Assembly (NCBI GenBank): GCA_016788635.1
Contig: JAEUSU010000008.1
Location: forward strand, 372,001 to 436,000
Length of the DNA stretch: 64,000 nucleotides
Origin: Flavobacteriales bacterium
GTDB lineage: Bacteria > Bacteroidota > Bacteroidia > Flavobacteriales_F > PHOS-HE28
Direction of reading: 5' to 3'
A model generated the notes under the pieces. It searched no databases and was not told where the DNA came from. It worked only from the letters and a program-made list of their open reading frames with translations. Made by a program: the position numbers and the translations under genes. Below are positions 35,952 through 44,914 of the stretch, piece by piece. Numbering within the stretch: the stretch's first letter is position 1; the number at the start of each line of letters is the position of its first letter.

Positions 35952-38849
35952 TCATCGAAAGAGCGTCACATCGCCCAACCGCTCCACCACGTGGTCATCC
36001 ACGAAGCGCACCCATACCTGGTATACGTAGGCATCCTGGGGGCTTAGTTGGTCGCGGTAACGACCATCCCATCCACGGGCCACATCATCCGTTTCGAAGA
36101 TGAGCTCACCCCAACGGTTGTAGATCCGCATGCGGAACTCCTTCACAAAACGCACAAATGGGTAGAACACATCATTGCTCAGATCACCGGGGATCCAGTT
36201 TCCGCCGCCAGCTCCCCCAGCAGGACTGAACGCGTTGGGGATGGTTACGTCGTAAACGGGGGTCACCACCACGGTTTGCGAGACTTGTGCTTCGCAGCCA
36301 TTCCCATCCTGTACCACCAGGGTCACTGTGTGCACGCCAATGCTATCGAACTGATGGAGGGGGTGCTGCGCAGTGCTTTGACCACCATCGCCAAAGGACC
36401 AGTTCCAAAGCACTGCGTTAGGTGTGCTCTGGTCAGTGAAGGAGACTGTGGGGTGGTCGATGTCGGTGATCCATGGGGATGCAGTGAACGCTGCAGTGGG
36501 TGGTGGGTGAACAATGACCAGCCCACTGGTAGGTGAAGTGGCGGTGCAGCCTGCGGGCGTTGAAACGGTAAGGCTCACAGAGAAGGTGCCCACCGCGTAG
36601 GTATGCATTGGGGCTGGCTGCGCGCTCGTGGTACCATCACCAAAATTCCAGAGGTACGCGAGCGGTCCGGCCAGGCCCATGTCTGTGAATTGGACATTGA
36701 GCGGCGCACAGCCTTCGGCTATCAGAGCGGGGAGCTGCAGGGCAGGTGGCGTTTCAAGGACGATCTCAACGCTGTCGATCAAGGTCTGGCCACACACGTT
36801 GATCACCTGCACTGCGTAGGTGCCGCTCTGGGTTACAGGTAGCGTGATCGGACCCGGCTGCTGATATCCCAGTTGGGGCCAGGACCAAATGACCGCTGCG
36901 TTGTACCCGGTGAGCGTGGCACCAAGCGTGGCCGAACCACCGGGACATACAGAAGTGTCTCCCGTGGCTGTTAGCACTGCGGTGGACAGGTCGAGCACGA
37001 CCACCGGCATGCTCAGTGTGGGGCCCTGGCAACCAGCAGCATCGGTTACGGTCACCTGCACCGTCTGTGATGTGGAGAATGAGTGGGTCAATGGGCTTCC
37101 TACCCCGATACCTGACCAGTTGATACCATAGGGCTGCGTTCCGCCGCTGGTTTGAGCGACAAGCACCACAGGTGCGTTCTCGCAAACCGTATCCGGAACA
37201 ACGGCTGTAAGGGTGAGTGGAGCGGGCGCTGTGACGGTGGCGGAGCCTTGAATGCTGCAACCATTCGCATCCATGGTGGTGAAGGTGTAAGTGCCTGCCC
37301 CTGCCGTCAGGACGGGACCAATGGCACCCGTGCTCCACTGCATGGCAAGGGGCGGTGTGCCTCCGGTCACCTGAAAAGTCGCAGTTCCATTGTTCAGCCC
37401 GGCACAGGTCACCGGGGTCAGCACCGGGCCGTTGACTTGCAACGGTGGCGGCTCGCTCACGATGGCGGTGATCGCGGTATCGCATCCCAGCGCGTCGGTG
37501 ATGGTCACCGTGTAGGTCCCGGCGGGCAAACCCGTGGCCAGGGGACCTGATTGTACCATGGGATCGTTCCATTGATAAGTGCCCCCCGATTGGATCGGAC
37601 TTACGGATATGGAACCGGTACTCCCTCCTGCGCACAGCACATCCGTTGCGCTGAGCAGTGGTTGCGCGAACTGCCCGCTGAACCACACACGCACAGTGTC
37701 CAGGTCGCCCGGGCATGTGCCATTGCCCGTAGTGGCAAGCACCAGGTCCACATGTCCGGTAGCCAATTCCGAAGCAGTGGGCACGTATGTGGCGTTCAAG
37801 CCCGTATTGCCCGGAAGGAACTGCCCGGCCCCGGTGATCCACTGGCCACCAGGAGCCCCTGAGACCACGCCATTCAAATTCACTCCGGAACCGTCACACG
37901 AGGTGATGTCCGCACCTGCCAATGCCTGAATGGGCATGATGAACTGCGTAACCGAAATGATGGCTGTAGCGGGCGGGCACTGGGATGTATCGCTCACCTG
38001 CACAGTGTAGGTGCCTGGGCCAACGGAGATCGCCGCAGTGGTGGCTCCCGTGCTCCATAGGAAGGAATAGGGTGGTGTTCCACCGCCACCACCCGCCACA
38101 ATGATCGCGTTGCCTGCTCCAAAGCAGATCGTGGGGTTGGTGGGTGCGATGCCCGCAGTGAGCGTGGAGTTGAAGTACACGCGCACCGTATCGCAATAGA
38201 ATGCACCGGTACAGGGACTGATAGCCTGGCCACAGACCTGGTAATCCACATAGGGCGGGTACCCCGGCTGGCCATTGACGTTGGTGCTGGCGCAGGTGGA
38301 GCAGCTGAGATAGGTGTTATAGGTTGCGGTTGGACCGGGAAATACCGAGTTCCATTGCACCGTACCAGGGGCGAAGCCGGAGGACGTGATCTGGCCAGTA
38401 CAGCCTTCATTCACCGCTATATCTGGTCCTGCGGACGGCGCAGGAATAGAGGATATGCAATACTGGTTGCTGTTGTTGCCCGGCTTGCAAAAAGTGAGCT
38501 CATGCGGTCCCGGCCCGTTCAGGCAGATCGGTGCACCAACGGCCGTGGCTGGGCCGCAGTTGATCTGGTAGTACAAGGCGCCAGGTGGAACGGCCCCAGC
38601 ACAAATGTTGAAGAGGATACCCTGGGCTTGCGGATGCAGCGTGACGATGAATCGGATGCAACGGTCCGGAGCGGTGGTCCCGCAACAATTGTCCTGACGC
38701 TGCATGGGTGGACTGATCCATGTGGCTGAAGGCGAAGCGCTAAGGTCCACGGCCAGCGTCGGTACGGTAGGGTCGCACTGCCCGAAGCCCAACAGCGGTG
38801 CGAGGAAGAGCAGCAGTGTGGACCAACTGATCCGAGTGTCGGGTGACAT
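35952..38849 (-). CDS. Second giant adhesin, paralog with SprB-type repeats, PKD and CHU_C domains
   Basis: 965 residues with signal peptide. The N-terminal region differs from that of the downstream paralog, but from about residue 225 the order of modules is the same: SprB-like repeats (PPYSFLWSTGATT, CAGLNNGTATFQVTGGTPPL), a conserved VPDTVCENAPV segment, PKD domains (GCAPLNVQFTDMG, AAFTASPWITDIDHP) and the CHU_C end (IPNAFSPAGGAGGG, IYNRWGELIFETDD, GWDGRYRDQLSPQDAYVY). Strong similarity in the last 90 residues indicates tandem duplication. It would be exported by T9SS and probably shares the single PorP/SprF downstream. Confidence 0.9.
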   Translation of the reverse strand: MSPDTRISWSTLLLFLAPLLGFGQCDPTVPTLAVDLSASPSATWISPPMQRQDNCCGTTAPDRCIRFIVTLHPQAQGILFNICAGAVPPGALYYQINCGPATAVGAPICLNGPGPHELTFCKPGNNSNQYCISSIPAPSAGPDIAVNEGCTGQITSSGFAPGTVQWNSVFPGPTATYNTYLSCSTCASTNVNGQPGYPPYVDYQVCGQAISPCTGAFYCDTVRVYFNSTLTAGIAPTNPTICFGAGNAIIVAGGGGGTPPYSFLWSTGATTAAISVGPGTYTVQVSDTSQCPPATAIISVTQFIMPIQALAGADITSCDGSGVNLNGVVSGAPGGQWITGAGQFLPGNTGLNATYVPTASELATGHVDLVLATTGNGTCPGDLDTVRVWFSGQFAQPLLSATDVLCAGGSTGSISVSPIQSGGTYQWNDPMVQSGPLATGLPAGTYTVTITDALGCDTAITAIVSEPPPLQVNGPVLTPVTCAGLNNGTATFQVTGGTPPLAMQWSTGAIGPVLTAGAGTYTFTTMDANGCSIQGSATVTAPAPLTLTAVVPDTVCENAPVVLVAQTSGGTQPYGINWSGIGVGSPLTHSFSTSQTVQVTVTDAAGCQGPTLSMPVVVLDLSTAVLTATGDTSVCPGGSATLGATLTGYNAAVIWSWPQLGYQQPGPITLPVTQSGTYAVQVINVCGQTLIDSVEIVLETPPALQLPALIAEGCAPLNVQFTDMGLAGPLAYLWNFGDGTTSAQPAPMHTYAVGTFSVSLTVSTPAGCTATSPTSGLVIVHPPPTAAFTASPWITDIDHPTVSFTDQSTPNAVLWNWSFGDGGQSTAQHPLHQFDSIGVHTVTLVVQDGNGCEAQVSQTVVVTPVYDVTIPNAFSPAGGAGGGNWIPGDLSNDVFYPFVRFVKEFRMRIYNRWGELIFETDDVARGWDGRYRDQLSPQDAYVYQVWVRFVDDHVVERLGDVTLFR

Positions 38850-39126
38850 GGGGAATGATGGCTACGGGTCGATCAAGGGCCTTGGCCCCCAAACGGCTCA
38901 AACGGGAATGCGCACAGGGGGTTCCGCAGAGCCGGTTGGAACAGGTCATTGCACCCAAGCCGTGGTGTGCGGCCGCAATACTGATCAAATATGGACCGGT
39001 CGCTGCCCCAGCTTACCATTGGAACGCGATCCAAACACTGGCTCATTCTACCTTCGCGGCCCTGATATCCATAGCCTTTCCGCGGGTGGACCGGCGGGGT
39101 GCTCAGATGCCACTAGCCAAAGACAC
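38850..39126. other. Divergent intergenic region between adhesin and ffh
   Basis: 277 nt holding the promoters of both flanking genes. TACCTTCG at 39049-39056 is a candidate -7 box for ffh. No RNA gene or small ORF was convincing. Confidence 0.5.
39049..39056 (+). promoter_or_regulatory. Putative -7 box TACCTTCG upstream of ffh
   Basis: TACCTTCG resembles TAnnTTTG and lies 70 nt before ATG 39127. No clear -33 element was seen at the ideal spacing. Confidence 0.3.
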
Positions 39127-40467
39127 ATGTTCGAGAACCTGAACGAAAAGCTCGAAAGAGCCTTCAAGGTCCTGAAGGGCCAGGGCCAGATCACGGAGAT
39201 CAACGTGGCCGAGACCACCAAGGAGATCCGCAAGGCACTGCTGGATGCCGACGTGAACTTCAAGACGGCCAAGGATTTCACCGACCGTGTGAAAGCCAAG
39301 GCGCTGGGCCAGAACGTGTTGACCAGTGTGAGCCCCGGGCAGTTGCTCACCAAGATCACCCATGACGAACTGGCCCAACTGATGGGCGGGCAGAGTATGG
39401 GCATCAACCTGGGCGGCAACCCCACGGTGGTGCTCATGAGCGGCCTGCAGGGTTCGGGCAAGACCACCTTCAGCGGCAAGCTGGCGGGCTATCTGCGCAA
39501 GAAGGGAAAGAAGCCCCTGTTGGTGGCTTGTGACGTTTACCGGCCTGCGGCCATCGACCAGTTGGAGACCCTGGGCAAGCAACTGGACGTGGTGGTGTTC
39601 AGTGACCGGGAGAACAAAGACCCGGTGAGCATCGCGAAGAAGGGGGTGGAGTATGCGAAGACCCACGGCTTCACCGCCGTGATCATCGATACCGCCGGCC
39701 GTCTGGCGATCGATGCGCAGATGATGGACGAGATCGCCCGCGTGAAGAAGGCGATCGCTCCGCAGGAGACGCTCTTCGTGGTGGATGCCATGACCGGTCA
39801 GGACGCGGTGAACACGGCAAAGGCTTTCAACGAACGGCTGGACATCGATGGAGTGGTGCTCACGAAGCTCGATGGCGATGCACGTGGCGGTGCCGCACTA
39901 AGCATCCGCAGTGTGGTGGACAAGCCCATCAAGTTCATCGGTACGGGTGAGAAGATGGAGGCGCTGGACGAGTTCCACCCGGACCGCATGGCCGGTCGCA
40001 TCCTGGGCATGGGCGACGTGGTGAGCCTGGTGGAGAAGGCGCAGGAACAGTTCGACGAGGAGCAGGCCCGCCGCATTCAGAAAAAGCTGGCCAAGGACCA
40101 ATTCGGCTTCGACGACTTCCTGGACCAGATCCAGCAGGTGAAGAAGATGGGCAGCATGAAGGACCTGCTGGGCATGCTGCCCGGCGCCGGCAAAGCGCTG
40201 AAGGACCTCGACATCCCGGATGATGCGTTCAAGCACATCGAGGCCATCATCAAGAGCATGACCCCGGAGGAGCGCCGCAGCCCCTCCATCATCAACGGCA
40301 GCCGCCGTCAGCGTATCGCAAGCGGCAGCGGGCGCGATGTGCCCGAGGTGAACAAGCTCATGAAGCAGTTCGAGGAGACCCGTAAGATGATGAAGATGAT
40401 GGGGGATAAGACCAAGATGCAGAACATGATGCGGCAGATGCAGCAGGCGCAGGGGATGCGGCGGTGA
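39127..40467 (+). CDS. ffh: Signal recognition particle protein Ffh
   Basis: 446 residues from ATG 39127; the frame is open upstream but those residues are not Ffh-like. N domain (1-85, FENLNEKLERAFKVLKGQG), G domain with P-loop GLQGSGKTTF, DTAGRL, and TKLDGDARGGAALS, then a methionine-rich M domain ending MQNMMRQMQQAQGM. The SRP RNA-binding motif is INGSRRQRIASGSG. It binds signal sequences emerging from ribosomes together with 4.5S RNA and docks to FtsY. The 4.5S RNA gene was not found nearby. Confidence 0.97.
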   Translation: MFENLNEKLERAFKVLKGQGQITEINVAETTKEIRKALLDADVNFKTAKDFTDRVKAKALGQNVLTSVSPGQLLTKITHDELAQLMGGQSMGINLGGNPTVVLMSGLQGSGKTTFSGKLAGYLRKKGKKPLLVACDVYRPAAIDQLETLGKQLDVVVFSDRENKDPVSIAKKGVEYAKTHGFTAVIIDTAGRLAIDAQMMDEIARVKKAIAPQETLFVVDAMTGQDAVNTAKAFNERLDIDGVVLTKLDGDARGGAALSIRSVVDKPIKFIGTGEKMEALDEFHPDRMAGRILGMGDVVSLVEKAQEQFDEEQARRIQKKLAKDQFGFDDFLDQIQQVKKMGSMKDLLGMLPGAGKALKDLDIPDDAFKHIEAIIKSMTPEERRSPSIINGSRRQRIASGSGRDVPEVNKLMKQFEETRKMMKMMGDKTKMQNMMRQMQQAQGMRR

Positions 40468-40608
40468 TCTCGCCACACGATCAATGGGTGAGCCCTGGTT
40501 TGAAGGGGCCGTCTCCTAACATAGGGCCTCGCTCTGTTGAAAGGCGCTTGTGCCGGTTGAAACCAATCTCAAGATGCAAACGTTCCGAGGGCGCATTAAA
40601 GCGACCTC

Positions 40609-42492
40609 ATGCGTCAACCTGCAGCCCTAATTCTCGTTCTGGCCTCCTTACACAGCGGTGCCGTGGTCATCAACGGCTATGCACGCGTCACGGATATTGC
40701 GGGGAATACGCTGGACATTGCCAACCCCAATGAGACCGCAGCCAGCTTTACAGCTGGAAAACGCGTGGTCATCATGCAGATGCAGGACAATGTAATCGGG
40801 TCTAACACGGCGAACAACGCCAGCTTCGGGGATCTATCCAACATCGAGATGGCTGGCCGGTATGTGATCCGTGAGATCGCATCAGTAACCCGGAGCAGTG
40901 GCACGTTGACCACCATCACATTGACCAGCTCTCCAGGCATGACCTTCAATTTTGGCAATACCCGAAGGGTGCAGGTCATCACCTATGAGCGCTTGGGCGG
41001 CGGTTCGGACTTTACCACCACGGCCCAGATCGACGCCCTGGCATGGAACGGCAACGTGGGAGGGGTGGTGGCTTTTGAAGTGACCGGGATACTTACCCTG
41101 GCGCATAACATCATTGCAGATGGCGCTGGCTTCCGTGGGGGAGCAAGGACCACGGGCGGTGGAGGAAGCTGTAATAACACCACGTTCCGTTCGAACATAT
41201 CTTCAACCACGGAAGCCACCAAGGGAGAAGGGATCTACCGCATCAACAATGATGACTACCGCAAAGCACGAGGTAAAGTGTTGAATGGCGGCGGGGGAGG
41301 GAACAGCCACAATGCGGGTGGTGGTGGAGGTGGTAATTTCAGAGCTGGTGGGAATGGTGGGAACGGCTGGGGGTGTTCATCCACCCCTGCGGGTGGTATA
41401 GGTGGTATTGACCTTTCCGGCCAGATCGCCGCCAGTCGGCTTTTTATGGGCGGCGGAGGGGGAGGAGGTGAGGGCAACAACAGCGTGGCCTCTGATGGGG
41501 GCAATGGCGGGGGCATCATCCTCATTAAAGCGAACGCGATAAGGACAAGCGGCAGCTGTGGCGGTGGGCGTGTCATTTCCGCCAATGGGGTGAACGCTCC
41601 GAACGCAACGGGAAACGATGGCGCAGGTGGTGGAGGTGCTGGCGGTTCGATCTACCTAAGTGTGCCGGCATACAACATTGCCGGTGGTTGTCAGCTTACC
41701 GTTCGAGCCAATGGCGGGAACGGAGGCGCTGTCAACACATCTGCAGCACATGGTGGTGGGGGCGGCGGTGGACAAGGGGTTGTGCTGTACTCGATCGCCC
41801 AGCCCACCACGAACATCACCACACAGGCGATCAACGGAACCTCGGGTTGCGACAACAATACCTCACCTTGCACGTCCATGACGGCACAGCCAGGGGCAGG
41901 GTCCAATGGAGCTGGTATCATACCCGATGCACCCGGGCCGCTTCCGGTAGAACTGCTTTCCTTCAAGGCACTAGTTATGGGCAACCAGGCTGTTCGGTTG
42001 GAGTGGGTTACCGCAACTGAACGGGACAATGCGTTCTTCACCGTTGAACGCAGCCTTGACCTGGACACCTGGAACCCCGTGGTACAGGTGGTGGGTGCGG
42101 GGAACAGTCAGGAACAATTGAGCTACTGGGCCATGGATGAAGCGCCCCCCCGGGAGTTCCTTTACTACCGTCTGCGGCAAACGGACCTGGATGGGACGAG
42201 CACGTTGAGTGACATGGCCACCGTAGACCTGCGCAATACCAGCACCGCAGAGCCGGTCTTATTCCCCAATCCCGCTCAAGGCATAGTCCATTTCTCCTTC
42301 CCCGAAGCGCTGGAAGAAGGTGTTTCCCTCGTGCTTATCGATCCTGCAGGCCGCGAGATACGGTCATATTACCTGGCAGGTGGGCAGACGCGCTACTCAG
42401 CTGATCTTTCCGGTGTCCCTGCTGGTCTGTACCGCATGCAGATCATTTCGAACGGACGGATCTCCGTTCGCAGCCTGCTTGTGTCACCCTGA
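40609..42492 (+). CDS. Glycine-rich T9SS type A cargo
   Basis: 627 residues. A short signal peptide (cleavage near HSGA) is followed by a beta domain (about 20-180) with GKRVVIMQMQDN. A glycine-rich block (about 180-420) contains runs such as GGGGGNSHNAGGGGGG and GGNGGNGWG, alternating with ordinary hydrophobic segments. A fibronectin-like segment (LPVELLSFKALVMGNQAVRLEWVTATE) and a T9SS sorting domain (LFPNPAQGIVHFSF ... PAGLYRMQI) end the protein. It would be surface-exposed; the glycine runs suggest polyglycine-helix or loop stacking. It ends 2 nt before the convergent serine hydrolase. Confidence 0.82.
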   Translation: MRQPAALILVLASLHSGAVVINGYARVTDIAGNTLDIANPNETAASFTAGKRVVIMQMQDNVIGSNTANNASFGDLSNIEMAGRYVIREIASVTRSSGTLTTITLTSSPGMTFNFGNTRRVQVITYERLGGGSDFTTTAQIDALAWNGNVGGVVAFEVTGILTLAHNIIADGAGFRGGARTTGGGGSCNNTTFRSNISSTTEATKGEGIYRINNDDYRKARGKVLNGGGGGNSHNAGGGGGGNFRAGGNGGNGWGCSSTPAGGIGGIDLSGQIAASRLFMGGGGGGGEGNNSVASDGGNGGGIILIKANAIRTSGSCGGGRVISANGVNAPNATGNDGAGGGGAGGSIYLSVPAYNIAGGCQLTVRANGGNGGAVNTSAAHGGGGGGGQGVVLYSIAQPTTNITTQAINGTSGCDNNTSPCTSMTAQPGAGSNGAGIIPDAPGPLPVELLSFKALVMGNQAVRLEWVTATERDNAFFTVERSLDLDTWNPVVQVVGAGNSQEQLSYWAMDEAPPREFLYYRLRQTDLDGTSTLSDMATVDLRNTSTAEPVLFPNPAQGIVHFSFPEALEEGVSLVLIDPAGREIRSYYLAGGQTRYSADLSGVPAGLYRMQIISNGRISVRSLLVSP

Positions 42493-42493
42493 C

Positions 42494-44005
42494 CTATTGC
42501 ATCTGAAAGTCCAGCTTGTGGAAGTGGAAGTCCGGACTGTGGAGGTCGATCAGGAAGCCTGTGACCTTGTGGTCCGCATCAAATGTGAAGGTGATGTAGC
42601 CGGGCTCCAGGAAAGGGTCCGCGTGCTGCCACTGGAAGGTGTCGAAATGCCAGTGTGCCAGCTCACCGGTAAAGAGTTCAGGGGCAGGCTTGAGCACCAG
42701 CACTAGGCGCCCGGCTTGCTCAGTGATCATCGCCTGCCCGTAGATCTTGTCCGAATACGTGCCTGTGTAACTGGAAAGCGGCAGCGTGGGCTTGGTCTTC
42801 TGCACACGTGCGGCCTGCCGGTCAGCCACTCGCTTCGTGTCCGCATCCTTGTTGGTCTGAATGCGGGGCAGCATCATGGTCACGGGGTCGGCCTTTCCAT
42901 CGCCGAGGTACAGGTCCAGGATCTTGTTGGTGACCGCGAAGACGCTGTAGCTCTCGCCATTGCCCAGGCAGATCACCGCCAGGTCCTTGTCCGGCACCAC
43001 GGCATGGTTCAGGATGAAACCGGGCATGCCCCCGCTGTGGGTGATCACCTTGTTGCCTTTGTTGTCCTCCACGAACCAGCCCAAGGCCGCCCCATCACGC
43101 CGGCCACCCATGGCCAGGTGCGTGCTCGTGAGCTTGCGGAATGTCCCGGGCTTCAGGAAGACCTTGTCGCCCACCTTGCCTTCGTTGGCCCACATGGCAT
43201 CCCACTTGGCCAGGTCGGTCACCGTGCTGAGCACCCCGCAGGCACCGTCCGCACCTTGAAGCGGCTGGTAGGCCATGCTCTTCTGTACAGCCTTCGGGTC
43301 CTGCCCTTTGCGCACGTGGGGCAGGGCCACGTCCGGCATGCTGGCCAGGTCCGCGGTTTCCACCCGGCTGCGGTCCATGCCCAGCGGTTGGAAGATGCGC
43401 GTGGTGATGAACTGGTCCCAGCTCATGCCGCTCACGCGTTCGATCACCCGTGCGGCGGCGATGTACATGAGGTTGCTGTAGCCAAAATCGGTGCGGAACC
43501 CGTAGGTGAAGGGCTCCTGCGCATGCCGCGCCAGGATCTCATCCTGGCTGTACCCCGTGCCGTACCACAGCAGGTCGCCGTCGAAGGTGTCCCAACCGCT
43601 GCGATGGCAGAGCAGGTCCGCCACGGTCATCTGATCGGTCCGGTAGGCATCCGGGGTCCGGAACTCGGGCAGATGCTTGCGCACCGGGTCATCAAAGCTC
43701 AGCTTGCCTTCATCCGCGAGCAGGCCGATGGCACAAGCCGTGAACGCTTTGCTGATGCTGGCGCAATAGAAGATGGAGTTCGGGGTGACCGGGTCCGGCT
43801 TGGCCAGATCGAGCTTGCCGTAGCCCTTGCTCCAGATCAACCGGCCTTCCTTCACGATACCCACCGCCAGTCCCGGCTGGTCGAATTTCACCACGGCGTC
43901 GGTGATGTAGGCGTGCAATGCGGTGGTATCCAGTGGCTCCTGGGTAAAGGCAATGGCAGGACCGGCGAGCAGCCAGCTGATCAACCAAAGGCGAACGGTT
44001 CTCAT
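42494..44005 (-). CDS. Serine hydrolase of the beta-lactamase (class C/PBP) family
   Basis: 503 residues with signal peptide. The class C-type catalytic motifs are SISK (Ser83, Lys86), YSN in FGYSNLMY, and HSGG in VITHSGGMPGF. A C-terminal DUF3471-like domain (about 400-503) follows. Such proteins include esterases, D-aminopeptidases and PBP-like carboxypeptidases; true beta-lactamase activity is not implied. A GATATTCG box stands 4 nt before the ATG. It converges on the glycine-rich cargo gene. Confidence 0.85.
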   Translation of the reverse strand: MRTVRLWLISWLLAGPAIAFTQEPLDTTALHAYITDAVVKFDQPGLAVGIVKEGRLIWSKGYGKLDLAKPDPVTPNSIFYCASISKAFTACAIGLLADEGKLSFDDPVRKHLPEFRTPDAYRTDQMTVADLLCHRSGWDTFDGDLLWYGTGYSQDEILARHAQEPFTYGFRTDFGYSNLMYIAAARVIERVSGMSWDQFITTRIFQPLGMDRSRVETADLASMPDVALPHVRKGQDPKAVQKSMAYQPLQGADGACGVLSTVTDLAKWDAMWANEGKVGDKVFLKPGTFRKLTSTHLAMGGRRDGAALGWFVEDNKGNKVITHSGGMPGFILNHAVVPDKDLAVICLGNGESYSVFAVTNKILDLYLGDGKADPVTMMLPRIQTNKDADTKRVADRQAARVQKTKPTLPLSSYTGTYSDKIYGQAMITEQAGRLVLVLKPAPELFTGELAHWHFDTFQWQHADPFLEPGYITFTFDADHKVTGFLIDLHSPDFHFHKLDFQMQ

Positions 44006-44009
44006 GCCA

Positions 44010-44017
44010 CGAATATC
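44010..44017 (-). promoter_or_regulatory. GATATTCG -7-like box 4 nt before the serine hydrolase start
   Basis: On the minus strand GATATTCG is followed by TGGC and ATG. If used, the mRNA would be leaderless. Confidence 0.25.
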
Positions 44018-44109
44018 GAGGCAAAGGACCTTTGTTATGCACGCCGTTCCATTCCTCCCGGCTTCCCACCGCTCATGTAGGCCACCGGGGGCATTCCAAG
44101 GGCCACTGG

Positions 44110-44118
44110 TACTTTTCG
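44110..44118 (+). promoter_or_regulatory. Putative -7 box TACTTTTCG of the ABC exporter operon
   Basis: TACTTTTCG lies 33 nt before ATG 44152 and resembles the boxes before ftsK and the SET gene. Confidence 0.35.
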
Positions 44119-44151
44119 GCGGTGCACGGGCGTTGTGCCCAAGTCCATTCC

Positions 44152-44856
44152 ATGATCGACCTGAAGGGCATTCGCAAAGCTTACCGCACAGGAAGTAACA
44201 TTCTGCAGGTGCTCAAGGGCATCGATCTGCATGTGGGGGCCGGTGAGCTCGTGAGCATCATGGGCAGCTCCGGCTCGGGTAAAAGCACCTTGCTCAACAT
44301 CGTCGGGATCCTGGACAATGCGGATGCCGGCGAGTACAGGCTGGGGGAAACGCTGATCAAGGACCTGTCGGAGACCAGGGCTGCCGAGTTGCGCTCGAAG
44401 TACATCGGCTTCGTCTTCCAGAGCTTCAACCTGATCAGCTACAAGAACGCGGCGGAGAATGTGGCGCTGCCCTTGTACTACCAAGGCATGGGCCGCAAAA
44501 AGCGGCATGAGCTTGCCATGGATATGCTGGGGAATGTGGGTTTGCGCGATTGGGCGCACCACCTGCCCAACGAGCTGAGCGGGGGGCAGAAACAACGGGT
44601 GGCCATTGCGCGGGCATTGGTATCGGGCCCCAGGCTCATTCTTGCCGACGAACCCACGGGTGCCCTGGATACCACCACCAGCAAGGAGGTGATGGACCTG
44701 TTGCTCCAGGTGAACCGGGACCTGGGCCTCACAGTGGTGATCGTCACCCATGAGCATGACATCGCCGCCATGACCCAACGCGTGATACGCCTGAAGGATG
44801 GGTTGATCGAGAACGCCCATGTCGATCCCGCCTCCCTGGTGGAGCACGTGCGCTAA
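44152..44856 (+). CDS. MacB/LolD-type ABC transporter ATP-binding protein
   Basis: 234 residues from ATG 44152. Walker A is GSSGSGKST, the signature is LSGGQKQRVAIARAL, and Walker B is LILADEPTG, followed by the family's ALDTTTSKEVM. VFQSFNLIS is the Q-loop. It powers the two permeases encoded immediately downstream. Together with the adaptor at 47566-48684 they form a tripartite MacAB-like exporter spanning the envelope; an outer-membrane TolC homologue is not in the window. Substrate unknown. Confidence 0.93.
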   Translation: MIDLKGIRKAYRTGSNILQVLKGIDLHVGAGELVSIMGSSGSGKSTLLNIVGILDNADAGEYRLGETLIKDLSETRAAELRSKYIGFVFQSFNLISYKNAAENVALPLYYQGMGRKKRHELAMDMLGNVGLRDWAHHLPNELSGGQKQRVAIARALVSGPRLILADEPTGALDTTTSKEVMDLLLQVNRDLGLTVVIVTHEHDIAAMTQRVIRLKDGLIENAHVDPASLVEHVR

Positions 44857-44867
44857 GACCGGACCCC

Positions 44868-44902
44868 AGGAACCTTCAACCTGCAGCCCATAACCCACAA
44901 CC
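44868..44902 (+). repeat. Degenerate heptanucleotide repeat, spacer 1 of the ABC operon
   Basis: Five consecutive 7-mers, AGGAACC, TTCAACC, TGCAGCC, CATAACC and CACAACC, share the ending AACC or AGCC. They fill most of the 58-nt gap between the ATPase and first permease genes. Confidence 0.6.
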
Positions 44903-44914
44903 TGCGATCGGAAC

